Assembly: GCF_029581275.1 (NCBI RefSeq)
Contig: NZ_CP120742.1
Location: 1,214,501 to 1,278,500 of the forward strand
DNA from: Micromonospora sp. WMMD1155
GTDB taxonomy: Bacteria; Actinomycetota; Actinomycetes; Mycobacteriales; Micromonosporaceae
Reading direction: 5' to 3'
DNA length: 64,000 nucleotides
Shown here: positions 53,131 to 62,177 of the stretch, in pieces
Layout: every line of letters begins with the position of its first letter
Position numbering within the stretch: the stretch's first letter is position 1
Position numbers and translations under genes: made by a program
Notes under the pieces: model-generated
The model's input: only the letters and a program-made list of their open reading frames with translations
What the model was told of the DNA's origin: nothing
Database searches by the model: none

Positions 53131-54267
53131 GTGAGTCGACCTGCGCGGGGCACCCGGGCCATGCACCAGGCACTACCGCCGGCGCTGCGCGACGCCGTCG
53201 ACGACTTCGCCGAGCACCTGTCCCGGGTGCGGAACCGGTCGGCGCACACCGTCCGTGCGTACGTCACCGATCTGGTCTCGCTGCTCGACCACGCCGTTCG
53301 GATGGGCTGCGTCGACCTGGCCGAGCTGGACCTGTCGGTGCTGCGTAGTTGGCTGGCGCGGCAGCGCACCACAGGTGCGGCGCGCACCTCGTTGGCGCGG
53401 CGGGCCGCGTCGGCCCGGGCGTTCAGCGCGTGGGCGCACCGGGCCGGGCTGCTCTCCGTCGACGTCGGTGCGGCGCTGGCCAGCCCGCGTGCGCACCGGG
53501 AGTTGCCCAGCGTGCTGCGCGCCGACCAGGCCGCTGCCCTGGTCGATGCTCCGGGTCGGCGGTTGACCACCACCGGCACGCCCGAAGCCCCACCGGACAC
53601 CCGCCGGACAGGGACCGCCCCGGCGGCCACGGAATCGGAGAGCACCGCCCCGGCGGCCACGGAATCGGAGAGCACCGCCCCGGCGGCCACGGAATCGGAG
53701 AGCACCGGCCCGGCGCGCACGGACCAGGCGACCGAGCCGACCTCGGGCGCACCACAGCGGACCGCGGTGCCGTTGCGGGACCGGGTGCTGCTGGAGCTGC
53801 TCTACGCCACCGGCGTACGGGTCAGTGAGGTCTGCGGGTTGGACGTCGCTGACGTCGACCACGGCCGACGGGTGATCCGGGTGTTCGGCAAGGGTGGACG
53901 GGAGCGCTCGGTGCCGTACGGGGTGCCCGCACAACAGGCGTTGGACGACTGGTTGCGGCGGGGCCGCCCGGCGATGGTGAACACCCACTCCGGAAACGCG
54001 CTGTTGTTGGGCGCCCGGGGCGGTCGGCTCAATCCGACGACCGCGCGGCAGATCGTCGGTGCGTACGCCGAGGCCGCCGGCCTGCCCCGGACGAGCCCGC
54101 ACGGCCTCCGGCACTCGGCGGCCACCCACCTGCTCGAAGGTGGGGCGGACCTGCGCGCCGTGCAGGAGTTGCTGGGCCACTCGTCGCTCGCCAGCACACA
54201 GATCTACACGCACGTGTCGGTGGAGCGGCTGCGGGCCGCCTACCGGCAGGCCCACCCCCGCGCCTGA
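53131..54267 (+). CDS. xerC: Tyrosine recombinase XerC with an internal repeat insertion
   Basis: A 378-residue recombinase that resolves chromosome dimers at dif. The core-binding domain covers about 15-130 (EHLSRVRNRSAHTVRAYVTDL). Catalytic residues are all present: Arg230, Lys254, His324, Arg327, His350 and Tyr359. Between the two domains an insertion (about 144-210) contains three copies of TAPAATESES, making the protein roughly 60 residues longer than usual. The start is uncertain between GTG 53131 and ATG 53161; neither has a strong ribosome site. Confidence 0.92.
   Translation: MSRPARGTRAMHQALPPALRDAVDDFAEHLSRVRNRSAHTVRAYVTDLVSLLDHAVRMGCVDLAELDLSVLRSWLARQRTTGAARTSLARRAASARAFSAWAHRAGLLSVDVGAALASPRAHRELPSVLRADQAAALVDAPGRRLTTTGTPEAPPDTRRTGTAPAATESESTAPAATESESTAPAATESESTGPARTDQATEPTSGAPQRTAVPLRDRVLLELLYATGVRVSEVCGLDVADVDHGRRVIRVFGKGGRERSVPYGVPAQQALDDWLRRGRPAMVNTHSGNALLLGARGGRLNPTTARQIVGAYAEAAGLPRTSPHGLRHSAATHLLEGGADLRAVQELLGHSSLASTQIYTHVSVERLRAAYRQAHPRA
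53611..53700. repeat. 30-bp in-frame minisatellite in xerC
   Basis: Three 30-base copies (53611-53640, 53641-53670, 53671-53700) are identical except for two bases at the start of the first. They encode the TAPAATESES repeats in the interdomain linker. Confidence 0.9.
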
Positions 54268-54310
54268 TCAAGGGCCGAGGGGCGGGATTCCCGGCGGTTA
54301 CGATCATCGG

Positions 54311-55492
54311 GTGAGCGTCCCGCAGCCCCCTGAGCCGATCCCGGGCGCCCGCCTGCTCTTCTCCCTGGACCCGGCGGTAAGCCACCTCAACCACGGCTCG
54401 TTCGGCGCGGTCCCGATCGGCGTGCAGCGAGCCCAGCAGCGGCTGCGCGACGAGATGGAGGCCAACCCGCTGCGGTTCTTCACCCAGGGTCTGGTCGACC
54501 GGATCGCGCACACCCGACGGCATCTCGCCGGGTTCCTGGGTGCCGACCCGGACGGCAGCGCCCTGGTGGGCAACACCACCACCGGCGTCGCGGTGGTGCT
54601 GCAGTCCATCGGCCTGCGTCCCGGCGACGAGGTGCTCAGCACCGATCACGGGTACGGGGCGGTGAGCCTGGCCATCCAGCGCGAGTGCCGTCGTACCGGG
54701 GCGGTCAGCCGGGTCCTGCCGGTTCCACTGACGGCGACCGACGAGCAGCTCGTGCAGATCATCCGCGACGGCCTGCGCCCCGGGCGCACCCGACTGCTCG
54801 TCGTCGACCAGCTCGCCTCGGCGACCGCCAAGCTCTTCCCGACCGCCGCGATCGTCGGGGTGGCCCGCGAACACGGCGTGCCGGTGCTGGTGGACGCGGC
54901 ACACGCCCCGGGGATGCTGCCCACGACGGTGGCCGGCATCGGTGCCGACTTCTGGGTGGGCAACCTGCACAAGTGGGCGTACGCCCCGCGCGGAACGGCC
55001 CTGCTGGCCGTGGCACCGCAGTGGCGGGAACGGATCGAGCCGCTGGTGGTCTCGTGGGAGCAGGAGTCGGGCTTCCCGGCCCGGCTCGAGTGGCAGGCGA
55101 CCCTCGACTACACGCCCTGGTTGGCCGCCCCGGCGGGTCTGTTCACGATGCGCAGTCTCGGCGTGGACCGGGTGCGGGCACACAATGCGGCTCTCGCCGC
55201 GTACGGCCAGCGGGTGGTGGGGGACGCTCTGGGGGTGGCCCCCGCCGACCTGCCCGACCCCGGCGGGCCGGGGGTGTCTCTGCGCCTCATCCCGCTGCCG
55301 GCCGGGACTGCCGCCACGATCGACGCGGCGCGGGCGTTGCAGACGCGCATCGGCGAGCGGCTCGCCGCCGAGGTGGCGGTGATGAGCTGGAGCGGCCGGG
55401 GGTGGCTGCGGCTCACCGGTCAGGTGTACAACACCGCCGACGAGTACGAGCGGTTGGCCGCACGGCTGCCGGCGCTGCTCGCCCAGCGCTGA
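54311..55492 (+). CDS. Class V aminotransferase-fold PLP enzyme (isopenicillin N epimerase-like)
   Basis: A 393-residue PLP enzyme. SHLNHGSFGAVPIGVQRAQ and LVGNTTTGVAVVLQSI are typical of the isopenicillin-N-epimerase/cysteine-desulfurase-like branch. Asp195 (VDAAHAPGM) should hold the pyridine nitrogen and Lys221 (GNLHKWAYAPRG) should form the Schiff base. The substrate is unknown; no antibiotic or ergothioneine genes are adjacent. The GTG at 54311 begins 43 bases past xerC. It is convergent with the M23 peptidase gene. Confidence 0.88.
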   Translation: MSVPQPPEPIPGARLLFSLDPAVSHLNHGSFGAVPIGVQRAQQRLRDEMEANPLRFFTQGLVDRIAHTRRHLAGFLGADPDGSALVGNTTTGVAVVLQSIGLRPGDEVLSTDHGYGAVSLAIQRECRRTGAVSRVLPVPLTATDEQLVQIIRDGLRPGRTRLLVVDQLASATAKLFPTAAIVGVAREHGVPVLVDAAHAPGMLPTTVAGIGADFWVGNLHKWAYAPRGTALLAVAPQWRERIEPLVVSWEQESGFPARLEWQATLDYTPWLAAPAGLFTMRSLGVDRVRAHNAALAAYGQRVVGDALGVAPADLPDPGGPGVSLRLIPLPAGTAATIDAARALQTRIGERLAAEVAVMSWSGRGWLRLTGQVYNTADEYERLAARLPALLAQR

Positions 55493-55548
55493 CCGGACGC
55501 ACCGGCAGAAGGCCTCCGGCTACCGAACCGCACCGGCGGACGGCCCGC
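55493..55548. repeat. Partial duplications of the M23 gene's 3' end
   Basis: Segments of the form CTACCGAAC-SGCA--GGC-GA-GG recur at about 55499, 55519 and 55549. The last is the terminal coding sequence of the M23 gene, so its 3' end seems to have been duplicated into the gap. Confidence 0.45.
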
Positions 55549-56157
55549 CTACCGAACGGCATTGGCAGAAGGTTCGCCGACCGGCAGCAGGCGCACCGGG
55601 CCGAGGCCGAGCAGGGCGAGCGGGTCCAGGTACTCCTCGCCCCGGCGCAGGCCCCAGTGCAGGCACACATCCGCCGGGCAACCCGGGTGGCCGGGCAGCA
55701 GCTCGCCCAGCGGTGCGCCGGTGGCGACCGCCTGACCGGGGCGTACCCCGGGTTGCACGGGCTCGTGGGTGGTTCGCAGCCCACCGGCATGCCCCACGGT
55801 GACCACCGGTCGGCCGGCCACCAGGCCGGCGAAGAGAACGGTGCCCGGCCCGGCACTGCGGACCACAGCCCCGGCCGAGGCGGCCAGGTCGACGCCCCGA
55901 TGGCCGGACAGCCACGGCTCGGGTGGCGGGTCGAAGCGGCGCACCGGTCGCGGTGGCCCGTCGAGTGGCCAGCGGAAGCGCTCCGACCCGACGCCCGCCA
56001 CGGCGGCGACAGGCACCGGTACGACGGCTGAGGGTGGCTGGCCGGGGACCGCCGCGACAAGCACCGCCAGACCGCAGAGCTGCACGGTCAGCGCGAGTGG
56101 CACGGCGGCGCAGAGCAGCGCGGTACGGCGGATCGAACGGACCGATGGCTGTCGCAT
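55549..56157 (-). CDS. M23 (LytM-type) peptidase
   Basis: A 202-residue exported protein with a signal or anchor helix (ALLCAAVPLALTVQLCGLAV). The LytM domain shows GHRGVDLAAS, giving zinc ligands His86 and Asp90, and VCLHWGLRRG with His167. The first His of the usual HxH is Cys here (CLH), a common variant in actinobacterial homologues. It probably cuts peptidoglycan cross-bridges or activates other hydrolases. GGAGG lies 8 bases before the ATG. In other actinobacteria such a gene lies beside rpsB; here it is about 10 kb away. Confidence 0.9.
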   Translation of the reverse strand: MRQPSVRSIRRTALLCAAVPLALTVQLCGLAVLVAAVPGQPPSAVVPVPVAAVAGVGSERFRWPLDGPPRPVRRFDPPPEPWLSGHRGVDLAASAGAVVRSAGPGTVLFAGLVAGRPVVTVGHAGGLRTTHEPVQPGVRPGQAVATGAPLGELLPGHPGCPADVCLHWGLRRGEEYLDPLALLGLGPVRLLPVGEPSANAVR

Positions 56158-56209
56158 GACGGCAGCCTCCGGCCACGGTCGGGTGGTACGCCAGCCCGGC
56201 CGACGAACC

Positions 56210-56237
56210 TGTGGACGACCGACGGTCCTGTGGACGA
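56210..56237. promoter_or_regulatory. Pair of DnaA-box-like 9-mers upstream of the M23 gene
   Basis: TGTGGACGA occurs at 56210-56218 and 56229-56237, spaced 19 bases; its complement TCGTCCACA is identical to the second box at 48114-48122. It lies between the divergent M23 and sulfite-oxidase-like genes. Function is inferred from sequence only. Confidence 0.35.
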
Positions 56238-56319
56238 CCACCCGGAAGCTCCGACGATCTGCTATGTCTAGGCTGGGCCGCGTACGGCGGGTGCCGCCGT
56301 CTGCACCGGGGAGGCCCGC

Positions 56320-57480
56320 ATGACCACTCTCGATGACCGGACGACGTCCCCCGCGGACCGCGCCGAAGGTTCCGGCCCGGCGGTCTCCGACGTGAGCGGC
56401 CCGTCCCGGCTCGCGGAACCGGACGAGGCGATCAGCGCCGAGGAGTTGCAGCTCGCCGCGCGTAACCACGGGATCCCGTTGGAGGCGTTGCGCTACGACG
56501 TCACCCCGGCCGGGTTGCACTACCTGCTGATCCACTACGACATTCCGGAGGTCGACCCGGCGACGCACGCGCTGACCGTCGGTGGCGCGGTGGACCGGCC
56601 GCTGACGGTCGGCCTCGCCGACCTGCGCGAGCGGCCACGGGTCACCCGGCAGGTGACCCTGGAGTGCGCCGGCAACGGCCGCGCCCTGCTGCACCCCCGG
56701 CCGGTGAGTCAGCCGTGGTTGGTCGAGGCGGTCGGCAACGCCGAGTGGACGGGCACTCCGCTGGCTCCGCTGCTGCGCGAGGCGGGTCTCGGGCCGGACG
56801 CTGTCGACGTGGTCTTCACCGGCGCCGACCACGGCGTCGAGCGCGGGGTCGAGCAGGATTACCAGCGGGCGCTGCCGGTGGCCGACGCGCTGCGCGAGGA
56901 GGTCCTGCTGGCGTACGAGATGAACGGCGCTCCCCTGCTGCCCCAGCACGGCGCGCCGCTGCGGCTGATCGTGCCCGGCTGGTACGGCATGGCGCACGTG
57001 AAGTGGCTGCGCTCGATCGAGGTCCGGACCGAACCGTTCGAGGGTTACCAGAACGCGGTGGCGTACCGGGTGCGGCGGGACGCCGACGACCCGGGCGTGC
57101 CGGTCACCCGGATCGAGCCGCGTGCGCTGGTCCGCCCGCCCGGCTTCCCCGACTTCATGTCCCGCCGCCGGGTGCTGCGCCCCGGCCCGTGCACCGTCGA
57201 CGGTCGGGCCTGGTCCGGGCACGCCCCGGTGGTGTCGGTCGAGGTGACGACCGACGGTGGGCGGAGCTGGGCGTCGGCCGAGTTGGACCCGGCGGAGGCT
57301 GGGGAGTTCGCCTGGCGGCGCTGGCGGTACGAGTGGGCCGCGGCCCCGGGCCGGTACGTGCTGGGGGCCCGGGCGACCGACGCGTCCGGGCGCACCCAGC
57401 CGGTCGAGCAGCCGTGGAACCGTGGCGGTTTCGCCAACAACCTGGTGCAGCGGGTCGAGGTCGTGGTGCCGGCCGAGTGA
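56320..57480 (+). CDS. Sulfite oxidase-like molybdopterin enzyme
   Basis: A 386-residue molybdoenzyme. The molybdenum-ligating Cys116 is in TLECAGNGR; GLHYLLIHYDIPEVDPATHAL begins the catalytic domain. LPQHGAPLRLIVPGWYGMAHVKWLRSIEV and the Mo-co dimerisation domain (VEVTTDGGRSWASAEL) complete the sulfite oxidase family pattern. No signal peptide or haem domain is present, so it is cytoplasmic unless exported by another route. It may oxidise sulfite or a related compound. GGGGAGG lies before the ATG. No electron-acceptor gene is adjacent. Confidence 0.9.
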   Translation: MTTLDDRTTSPADRAEGSGPAVSDVSGPSRLAEPDEAISAEELQLAARNHGIPLEALRYDVTPAGLHYLLIHYDIPEVDPATHALTVGGAVDRPLTVGLADLRERPRVTRQVTLECAGNGRALLHPRPVSQPWLVEAVGNAEWTGTPLAPLLREAGLGPDAVDVVFTGADHGVERGVEQDYQRALPVADALREEVLLAYEMNGAPLLPQHGAPLRLIVPGWYGMAHVKWLRSIEVRTEPFEGYQNAVAYRVRRDADDPGVPVTRIEPRALVRPPGFPDFMSRRRVLRPGPCTVDGRAWSGHAPVVSVEVTTDGGRSWASAELDPAEAGEFAWRRWRYEWAAAPGRYVLGARATDASGRTQPVEQPWNRGGFANNLVQRVEVVVPAE

Positions 57481-57533
57481 TCGGCGGCAGGTGCTACGCC
57501 ACGGGTGGGGGCCCGTGACGTGGTCGGGTGCCC

Positions 57534-57857
57534 TCAGCCGCCGAAGCCGGAGTCGGCGGGCAGCGAGATGTCGGGCTTCTCCAGCTCCTCGACGTTGACG
57601 TCCTTGAAGGTCATCACCCGGACGTTCTTCACGAAGCGGGCGGGACGATACATGTCCCAGACCCAGGCGTCGTGCATCTCGACCTCGAAGTAGACCTCGC
57701 CGTCGGAGTTACGCACGTGCAGGTCGACCTGGTTGGCCAGGTAGAACCGGCGTTCCGTCTCCACCACGTACGAGAATTGGCGGACGATGTCGCGGTACTC
57801 CCGGTAGAGCTGCAGCTCCATCTCGGTCTCGTACTTCTCGAGATCTTCCGCGCTCAT
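57534..57857 (-). CDS. DUF2469 family protein
   Basis: A 107-residue acidic protein. MSAEDLEKYETEMELQLYRE, then YRDIVRQFSYVVETERRFYLANQVDL, matches the actinobacterial DUF2469 family, always found beside rnhB and of unknown function. The start overlaps the rnhB stop by 4 bases (57854-57857, ATGA). Confidence 0.95.
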   Translation of the reverse strand: MSAEDLEKYETEMELQLYREYRDIVRQFSYVVETERRFYLANQVDLHVRNSDGEVYFEVEMHDAWVWDMYRPARFVKNVRVMTFKDVNVEELEKPDISLPADSGFGG

Positions 57858-58666
57858 CGCACTCCGCCTTCCATGGCCACATCTTCCCCCACCGGCGCCG
57901 GAGGCCGAGGCTGCTCGCCCAACGCCACGCCGACGGTACCCCCTGATGCCCCGGAGCGCTCCATCGGCTCTTCCGAGGCGTGGCCGCCGGGCCGTCGGGC
58001 GCGCGGCGGCCGACCGTCGCGGCCGGAGACCGCGGCGACGTTGACGTACGAGAAGCGGTGCTCCCGGCACGGCCCGTGCTCCCGCAGCGCCGCGGAGTGC
58101 TCCGGGGTGATGTAGCCCTTGTGCTCGGCGAACCCGTACGCCGGGAACGTCTCGTCCAACTCCACCATGATCCGGTCCCGGGTGACCTTGGCGAGCACAC
58201 TGGCCGCCGCCACGCACGCGGCCACCCGGTCGCCCTTCCACACGGCCAGGCCGGGCACGCCCAGGCCGTCCACGCCGAAGCCGTCGGTGAGCACGTACTC
58301 CGGTCGGGTGGTCAGCGAGGCGAGCGCCCGACGCATCGCCGCCAGGTTGCACACGTGCAGCCCCCGGGCGTCGACCTCGTCGGCCGGGATGACCACCACG
58401 GCGTACGCGAGCGCCCGGTCCACGACCTCCGCGTACACCCGTTCCCGGCTGGTCGGGGTGAGCAGCTTCGAATCGGCCAACCCCTCGATCTCGCCGCGCC
58501 GCCCTTCGGGCAGCACCGCCGCGGCGGCGACCAGCGGACCCGCGCACGCGCCCCGGCCCGCCTCGTCGGCACCGGCGACGTGCCGGAACCCACGCCGCTG
58601 TAGCGCTCGTTCCAGCGCGTAGAGACCGGCCTCGCGGCGCACGACGGTGCGCGGCGGGGTCAGCAC
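57854..58666 (-). CDS. rnhB: Ribonuclease HII with a C-terminal extension
   Basis: A 270-residue nuclease that removes ribonucleotides from DNA. The active site starts with GADEAGRGACAGPLVAAAAV (Asp34, Glu35), followed by DSKLLTPTSRE, YVLTDGF with the third Asp, and the RDRIM helix. The last 55 residues are Pro/Gly/Glu-rich and outside the fold. The GTG at 58664-58666 overlaps the NUDIX stop by 7 bases. The next gene overlaps by 4. Confidence 0.96.
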   Translation of the reverse strand: MLTPPRTVVRREAGLYALERALQRRGFRHVAGADEAGRGACAGPLVAAAAVLPEGRRGEIEGLADSKLLTPTSRERVYAEVVDRALAYAVVVIPADEVDARGLHVCNLAAMRRALASLTTRPEYVLTDGFGVDGLGVPGLAVWKGDRVAACVAAASVLAKVTRDRIMVELDETFPAYGFAEHKGYITPEHSAALREHGPCREHRFSYVNVAAVSGRDGRPPRARRPGGHASEEPMERSGASGGTVGVALGEQPRPPAPVGEDVAMEGGVR

Positions 58667-59145
58667 GACGCCTCGTCCCGGCCGGCGACGGTGGACTGCA
58701 CCAGCCGGGCCAGCAGCGCCGGCAACTCGGGCGGGTAGAACCGCTCACCGCTGGCCGCCAGCTCGTCCGGGAACCACCAGCGGTGGTCGGCGATGCTGCG
58801 CTGCTCGATGTCGTTGAAGCCGGTGGTGTCCACCTGCCAGGACTGCACCCGGAGGAGGAAGAAGTCCTGCTCCTGGCGGTACCAGGTGCCGTCGAAGGTG
58901 AACTCGGTCGTGTCGGACCAGACCGCCTCGCCCAGCGCGGCCGGGTCGAGCCGCAGCCCGGTCTCCTCGGCCAGCTCCCGTGCCGCGCCGGCCGCCGGGC
59001 TCTCCGCCGGATCGAGCCCGCCACCGGGGGTGAACCAGTATCGATGCCCTGGTCGGGCCGGGTCGAAGCCCTCGAACAGCAGGACCCGACCGGCCGCGTC
59101 GACGAGCAGCACGCGGGCCGCGCGTCGAGGGGTGTAGAGGGTCAC
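58660..59145 (-). CDS. NUDIX hydrolase
   Basis: A 161-residue pyrophosphohydrolase. The Nudix box is intact: GGLDPAESPAAGAARELAEE, then TGL. YTPRRAARVLLVDAAGRVLLF starts the fold. The substrate is unknown, possibly damaged nucleotides or nucleotide sugars. The GTG at 59143-59145 is chosen because the fold begins at once. It overlaps rnhB by 7 bases and follows lepB by 47 bases on the same strand. Confidence 0.92.
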   Translation of the reverse strand: MTLYTPRRAARVLLVDAAGRVLLFEGFDPARPGHRYWFTPGGGLDPAESPAAGAARELAEETGLRLDPAALGEAVWSDTTEFTFDGTWYRQEQDFFLLRVQSWQVDTTGFNDIEQRSIADHRWWFPDELAASGERFYPPELPALLARLVQSTVAGRDEASC

Positions 59146-59192
59146 CGCACCAGCCTGCCAGACCGATGGCGGATCGCCCACGCCCCGGTGGT

Positions 59193-59828
59193 CTACGGCT
59201 TGGGAATGCCGTCGAACGAGTCGGGCACGGTGAGCCAGGTGGCCCGGTTGACCGGCCAGAAGACGGTGAACGCCCGCCCGACCACGTCGTCCTCGGGGAT
59301 CGTGGCCTCGGTGATGTTCTGCCCGGACTGCTGCCAGTGCTCCAGCGAGTCGCCGGAGGCCGAGCGGTGGTCACCCATCACCCACAGCCGACCCTCCGGC
59401 ACGGTGATGTCGAACTCCTGGTCGGCGGCCTTGTCGCGGACCCCGTCCATGGAGAAGATGTACGGCTCGTCCAGCGACTTGCCGTTGATCATCAGCCGTT
59501 CCTGCGGGTCGCAGCAGACCACGTGGTCACCCGGGGTGCCGATGACCCGCTTGATGAAATCCTCGCCGTCGGGGTTGCCGCTCCACGTGGTGGGGGCCTT
59601 GAACACGATCACCTCACCGCGGTGCGGCGACCGGAAGTCGTAGACCAGCTTGTTGACCAGCACCCGGTCATCGATCTTGAGGGTGTTCTCCATGGACGGG
59701 GAGGGGATGAAGAAGGTCTGCAGCACGAAGGCGCGGACCAGCACCGCGACCAGGATCGCCACACCCAGCAGGATCGGCAGCTCCTTCCAGAAGGAGCTGC
59801 GGGGCTTGTCGGTCTGCTCGTCAATCAC
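59193..59828 (-). CDS. lepB: Signal peptidase I (second of two)
   Basis: A 211-residue membrane serine protease that removes signal peptides. One N-terminal helix (LPILLGVAILVAVLVRAFVL) leads into the catalytic FFIPSPSMENTL with Ser45 and DFIKRVIG with Lys93. VMGDHRSASGDS is the box E motif. It lies 10 bases downstream of another lepB on the same strand, so the two are probably co-transcribed. Confidence 0.95.
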   Translation of the reverse strand: MIDEQTDKPRSSFWKELPILLGVAILVAVLVRAFVLQTFFIPSPSMENTLKIDDRVLVNKLVYDFRSPHRGEVIVFKAPTTWSGNPDGEDFIKRVIGTPGDHVVCCDPQERLMINGKSLDEPYIFSMDGVRDKAADQEFDITVPEGRLWVMGDHRSASGDSLEHWQQSGQNITEATIPEDDVVGRAFTVFWPVNRATWLTVPDSFDGIPKP

Positions 59829-59838
59829 GCCAAGGAGC

Positions 59839-60711
59839 CTACGTTGCCCGGCTGGACGTCACCGTCCGGAACGCGCGGGAACCACGGAGTGCGGCTACCA
59901 ACGGCGGGACCAGCAGCACCACGCCGCCCTGCGGGGTCGGTCGCACCGGTGGTGCGCCGGAGGAGGCCGTGGCCGGCCCGGACACGTCGTCGAACGTCGA
60001 CGGCACCGACAACGCGTTCCACCGGGACGAGGGCCAGACCACCATGAAGGCCCGGCCGACGACGTTGTCGATCGGCACCGGGCCCTGGCAACGGGCGTCC
60101 TGGGAGACCTCACGGTGGTCGCCCATCACGAAGAGCTGACCCGGGGGTACGACGACCTCGTCGAAACGCCGGGAGCGGCACTCCGACGGGTTGGGCGGCA
60201 GATCCAGTGGGGAGTCCCGCAGCACGTACGGCTCGTTGAGGGGCGTGCCGTTGACCGTCACCCGTCCCTGGCTGTCGCAGCAGGCGACCCGGTCGCCCGG
60301 AACGCCGATCACCCGCTTGATGAAGTCCTTCTCACCGGGACGGCTCACCCCGATGAGGTCGCCGACGGTGCGGGCGAGCCGACCGGCGACGCCGGGCTTC
60401 GGCTGCTCGTCGACCTGCGGCGCCCAGCGGTCGGTGCCCCGGAAGACCACCACCTCACCGCGTACCGGGTCGCGGACGTCGTAGACGACCTTGTTGACCA
60501 GCACCCGGTCCCCGACGAGGAGGGTGTCCTCCATCGAGCCGGACGGGATGAAGAACGCCTGGAGCAGGAAGGTGCGGATCAGCACGGCGAGGCAGAACGC
60601 GACGACCAGGAGCAGCGGAAGCTCCTGCCAGAGGGGCATCTGCCGGCGGGTACGGCGGGTTCGCCGGCGCCACGGATCGACGGTGCCGTCCTCGTCAAGC
60701 GTCTGCACCAC
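59839..60711 (-). CDS. lepB: Signal peptidase I (first of two) with a C-terminal hydrophobic tail
   Basis: A 290-residue paralogue. Ser59 in FFIPSGSMEDTL and Lys132 in DFIKRVIGVPG form the dyad; VMGDHREVSQDARCQGPV is box E. An arginine-rich cytoplasmic start (RRRTRRTRRQ) precedes the first helix. Compared with its neighbour it has a 30-residue insert before the Lys region and a C-terminal extension with a second hydrophobic stretch (GGVVLLVPPLVAAL). It follows rplS after a terminator. Confidence 0.95.
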   Translation of the reverse strand: MVQTLDEDGTVDPWRRRTRRTRRQMPLWQELPLLLVVAFCLAVLIRTFLLQAFFIPSGSMEDTLLVGDRVLVNKVVYDVRDPVRGEVVVFRGTDRWAPQVDEQPKPGVAGRLARTVGDLIGVSRPGEKDFIKRVIGVPGDRVACCDSQGRVTVNGTPLNEPYVLRDSPLDLPPNPSECRSRRFDEVVVPPGQLFVMGDHREVSQDARCQGPVPIDNVVGRAFMVVWPSSRWNALSVPSTFDDVSGPATASSGAPPVRPTPQGGVVLLVPPLVAALRGSRAFRTVTSSRAT

Positions 60712-60733
60712 GCCACTCCCCGGTCCACAGAAG

Positions 60734-60777
60734 CACTACCGCCCGGGAGCCTCGACGAGGCTCCACGGGCGGTAGTG
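60734..60777 (-). terminator. Hairpin terminator after rplS
   Basis: A stem of 12 plus 9 bp with one bulged base (60734-60754 with 60756-60777) lies between rplS and the first lepB. It would separate the ribosomal operon from the signal peptidases. Confidence 0.8.
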
Positions 60778-60892
60778 GACGGCTGCCCGCCACCTGGGCG
60801 GACCCGCCGCCTCGCTGCGCCCGTACGACCAGGGTAGTGCGGTCCGGCCGGTACGGCATACGCGCAGCTCAGGCGGCGTGGCGAGCGGGAAG

Positions 60893-61249
60893 TCAGCTGG
60901 GCTGCTTCTCCCGCTTCTCCTTGATCTTGGCCTTCTTGCCGCGCAGCTCGCGCAGGTAGTAGAGCTTGGCGCGGCGCACCGCGCCACGGGTCACGACCTC
61001 GATCCGGTCGATGCCCGGGCCGTTGAGCGGGTAGGTCCGCTCGACGCCGACACCGAAGCTGACCTTGCGGACCGAGAAGGTCTCGCGCAGACCGTCACCC
61101 TGGCGGCGGATCACGACGCCCTGGAAGATCTGGACACGGGACCGGTTGCCCTCGACGACGCGGGCGTGCACCTTGACGGTGTCACCGGCCCGGAAGTCGG
61201 GAAGGTCGGTCCGCTTCGACTGGGCGTCAAGGGCGTCCAGGATGTTCAT
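60893..61249 (-). CDS. rplS: Ribosomal protein bL19
   Basis: A 118-residue large-subunit protein at the subunit interface. [60 protein letters not shown] and [20 protein letters not shown] are textbook. AGGA precedes the ATG at 61247-61249 by 7 bases. It follows trmD by about 140 bases. Confidence 0.98.
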   Translation of the reverse strand: MNILDALDAQSKRTDLPDFRAGDTVKVHARVVEGNRSRVQIFQGVVIRRQGDGLRETFSVRKVSFGVGVERTYPLNGPGIDRIEVVTRGAVRRAKLYYLRELRGKKAKIKEKREKQPS

Positions 61250-61392
61250 CGCTGCGTCCTCGTAAGGCTCACGGCGCACCGTCACTCGGTGCGCGGGTGG
61301 GTGATTCTGATCCCCGGGTGGTGGTCGGCGGGCCGACCCCGGTCGGGGATCCTCGCAGCCGCCCGCGGGCGCGGACGGATACGGCAACCTCC

Positions 61393-62166
61393 CTACTTTG
61401 CCACATCCCCCGGCGGCACCTGAAATCCGGCCTGGTCCAGAGCCGCGATGTCCCGTTTGTCGAGCCGATCGGCGGGCAGTGCGGCCAGCAGGTCGGGGCG
61501 ACGGGCGGCGGTGCGCAGCAAGCCCTCCTCGCGCCGCCAACGGGCGATCTTGCCGTGGTCTCCGGAGCGGAGCACCTCCGGCACGTCGTACCCGCGCCAG
61601 CTCGGCGGCTTGGTGTAGATCGGTGCCTCCAGCAACCCGTGCGCGTGCGACTCCTCGTCCAGCGAGCCCGCGTTGCCCAGCACACCCGGCAGCAACCGGG
61701 TGACCGCCTCCACCATCACCAACACGGCGACCTCGCCGCCGAAGAGCACGTAGTCACCGAGCGAGACCTCGGTCACCGGCATCCGGGTGGCGGCGTGCTC
61801 CAGGACGCGTTGGTCGATGCCCTCGTACCGGCCGCAGGCGAAGAGCAGGTGCGACTCGGCGGCCAACTCGTACGCCATGGCCTGGGTGAACGGGACACCG
61901 GCCGGAGACGGCACCAGCAACCGGGGCGGTGGGGCCTCGGCCGGCGCGAGCGCGTCCAGCGCCGCACCCCACGGCTCCGGGCGCATCACCATCCCCGGCC
62001 CGCCGCCGTACGGGGTGTCGTCGACGGTGCGGTGCACGTCGTGGGTCCAGGTCCGCAGGTCGTGCACGGCGAGTCGGAGTGCGCCGTTGGCCCGCGCCCG
62101 CCCGATCAACGACAGGTCGAGCGGGGCGAAGTACTCCGGGAAGATCGACACGACGTCGACGCGCAT
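61393..62166 (-). CDS. trmD: tRNA (guanine-N1)-methyltransferase
   Basis: A 257-residue knotted SPOUT enzyme that methylates G37 of tRNAs and prevents frameshifting. [53 protein letters not shown] and [20 protein letters not shown] mark the fold. The usual Met-Ile-Asp of the last helix is Met-Val-Glu here. It lies 11 bases after rimM. Confidence 0.97.
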   Translation of the reverse strand: MRVDVVSIFPEYFAPLDLSLIGRARANGALRLAVHDLRTWTHDVHRTVDDTPYGGGPGMVMRPEPWGAALDALAPAEAPPPRLLVPSPAGVPFTQAMAYELAAESHLLFACGRYEGIDQRVLEHAATRMPVTEVSLGDYVLFGGEVAVLVMVEAVTRLLPGVLGNAGSLDEESHAHGLLEAPIYTKPPSWRGYDVPEVLRSGDHGKIARWRREEGLLRTAARRPDLLAALPADRLDKRDIAALDQAGFQVPPGDVAK

Positions 62167-62177
62167 GCCTGGTGGTC

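Noticed and set aside
53131..54267. XerC as an integrase of a mobile element
   Set aside because: No attachment-site duplication, tRNA or phage genes are present, and the gene belongs to the conserved dprA neighbourhood.
55549..57222. A 557-residue form of the M23 protein
   Set aside because: The part upstream of 56157 is antisense to the sulfite oxidase-like gene; the signal peptide and GGAGG site place the start at 56155-56157.
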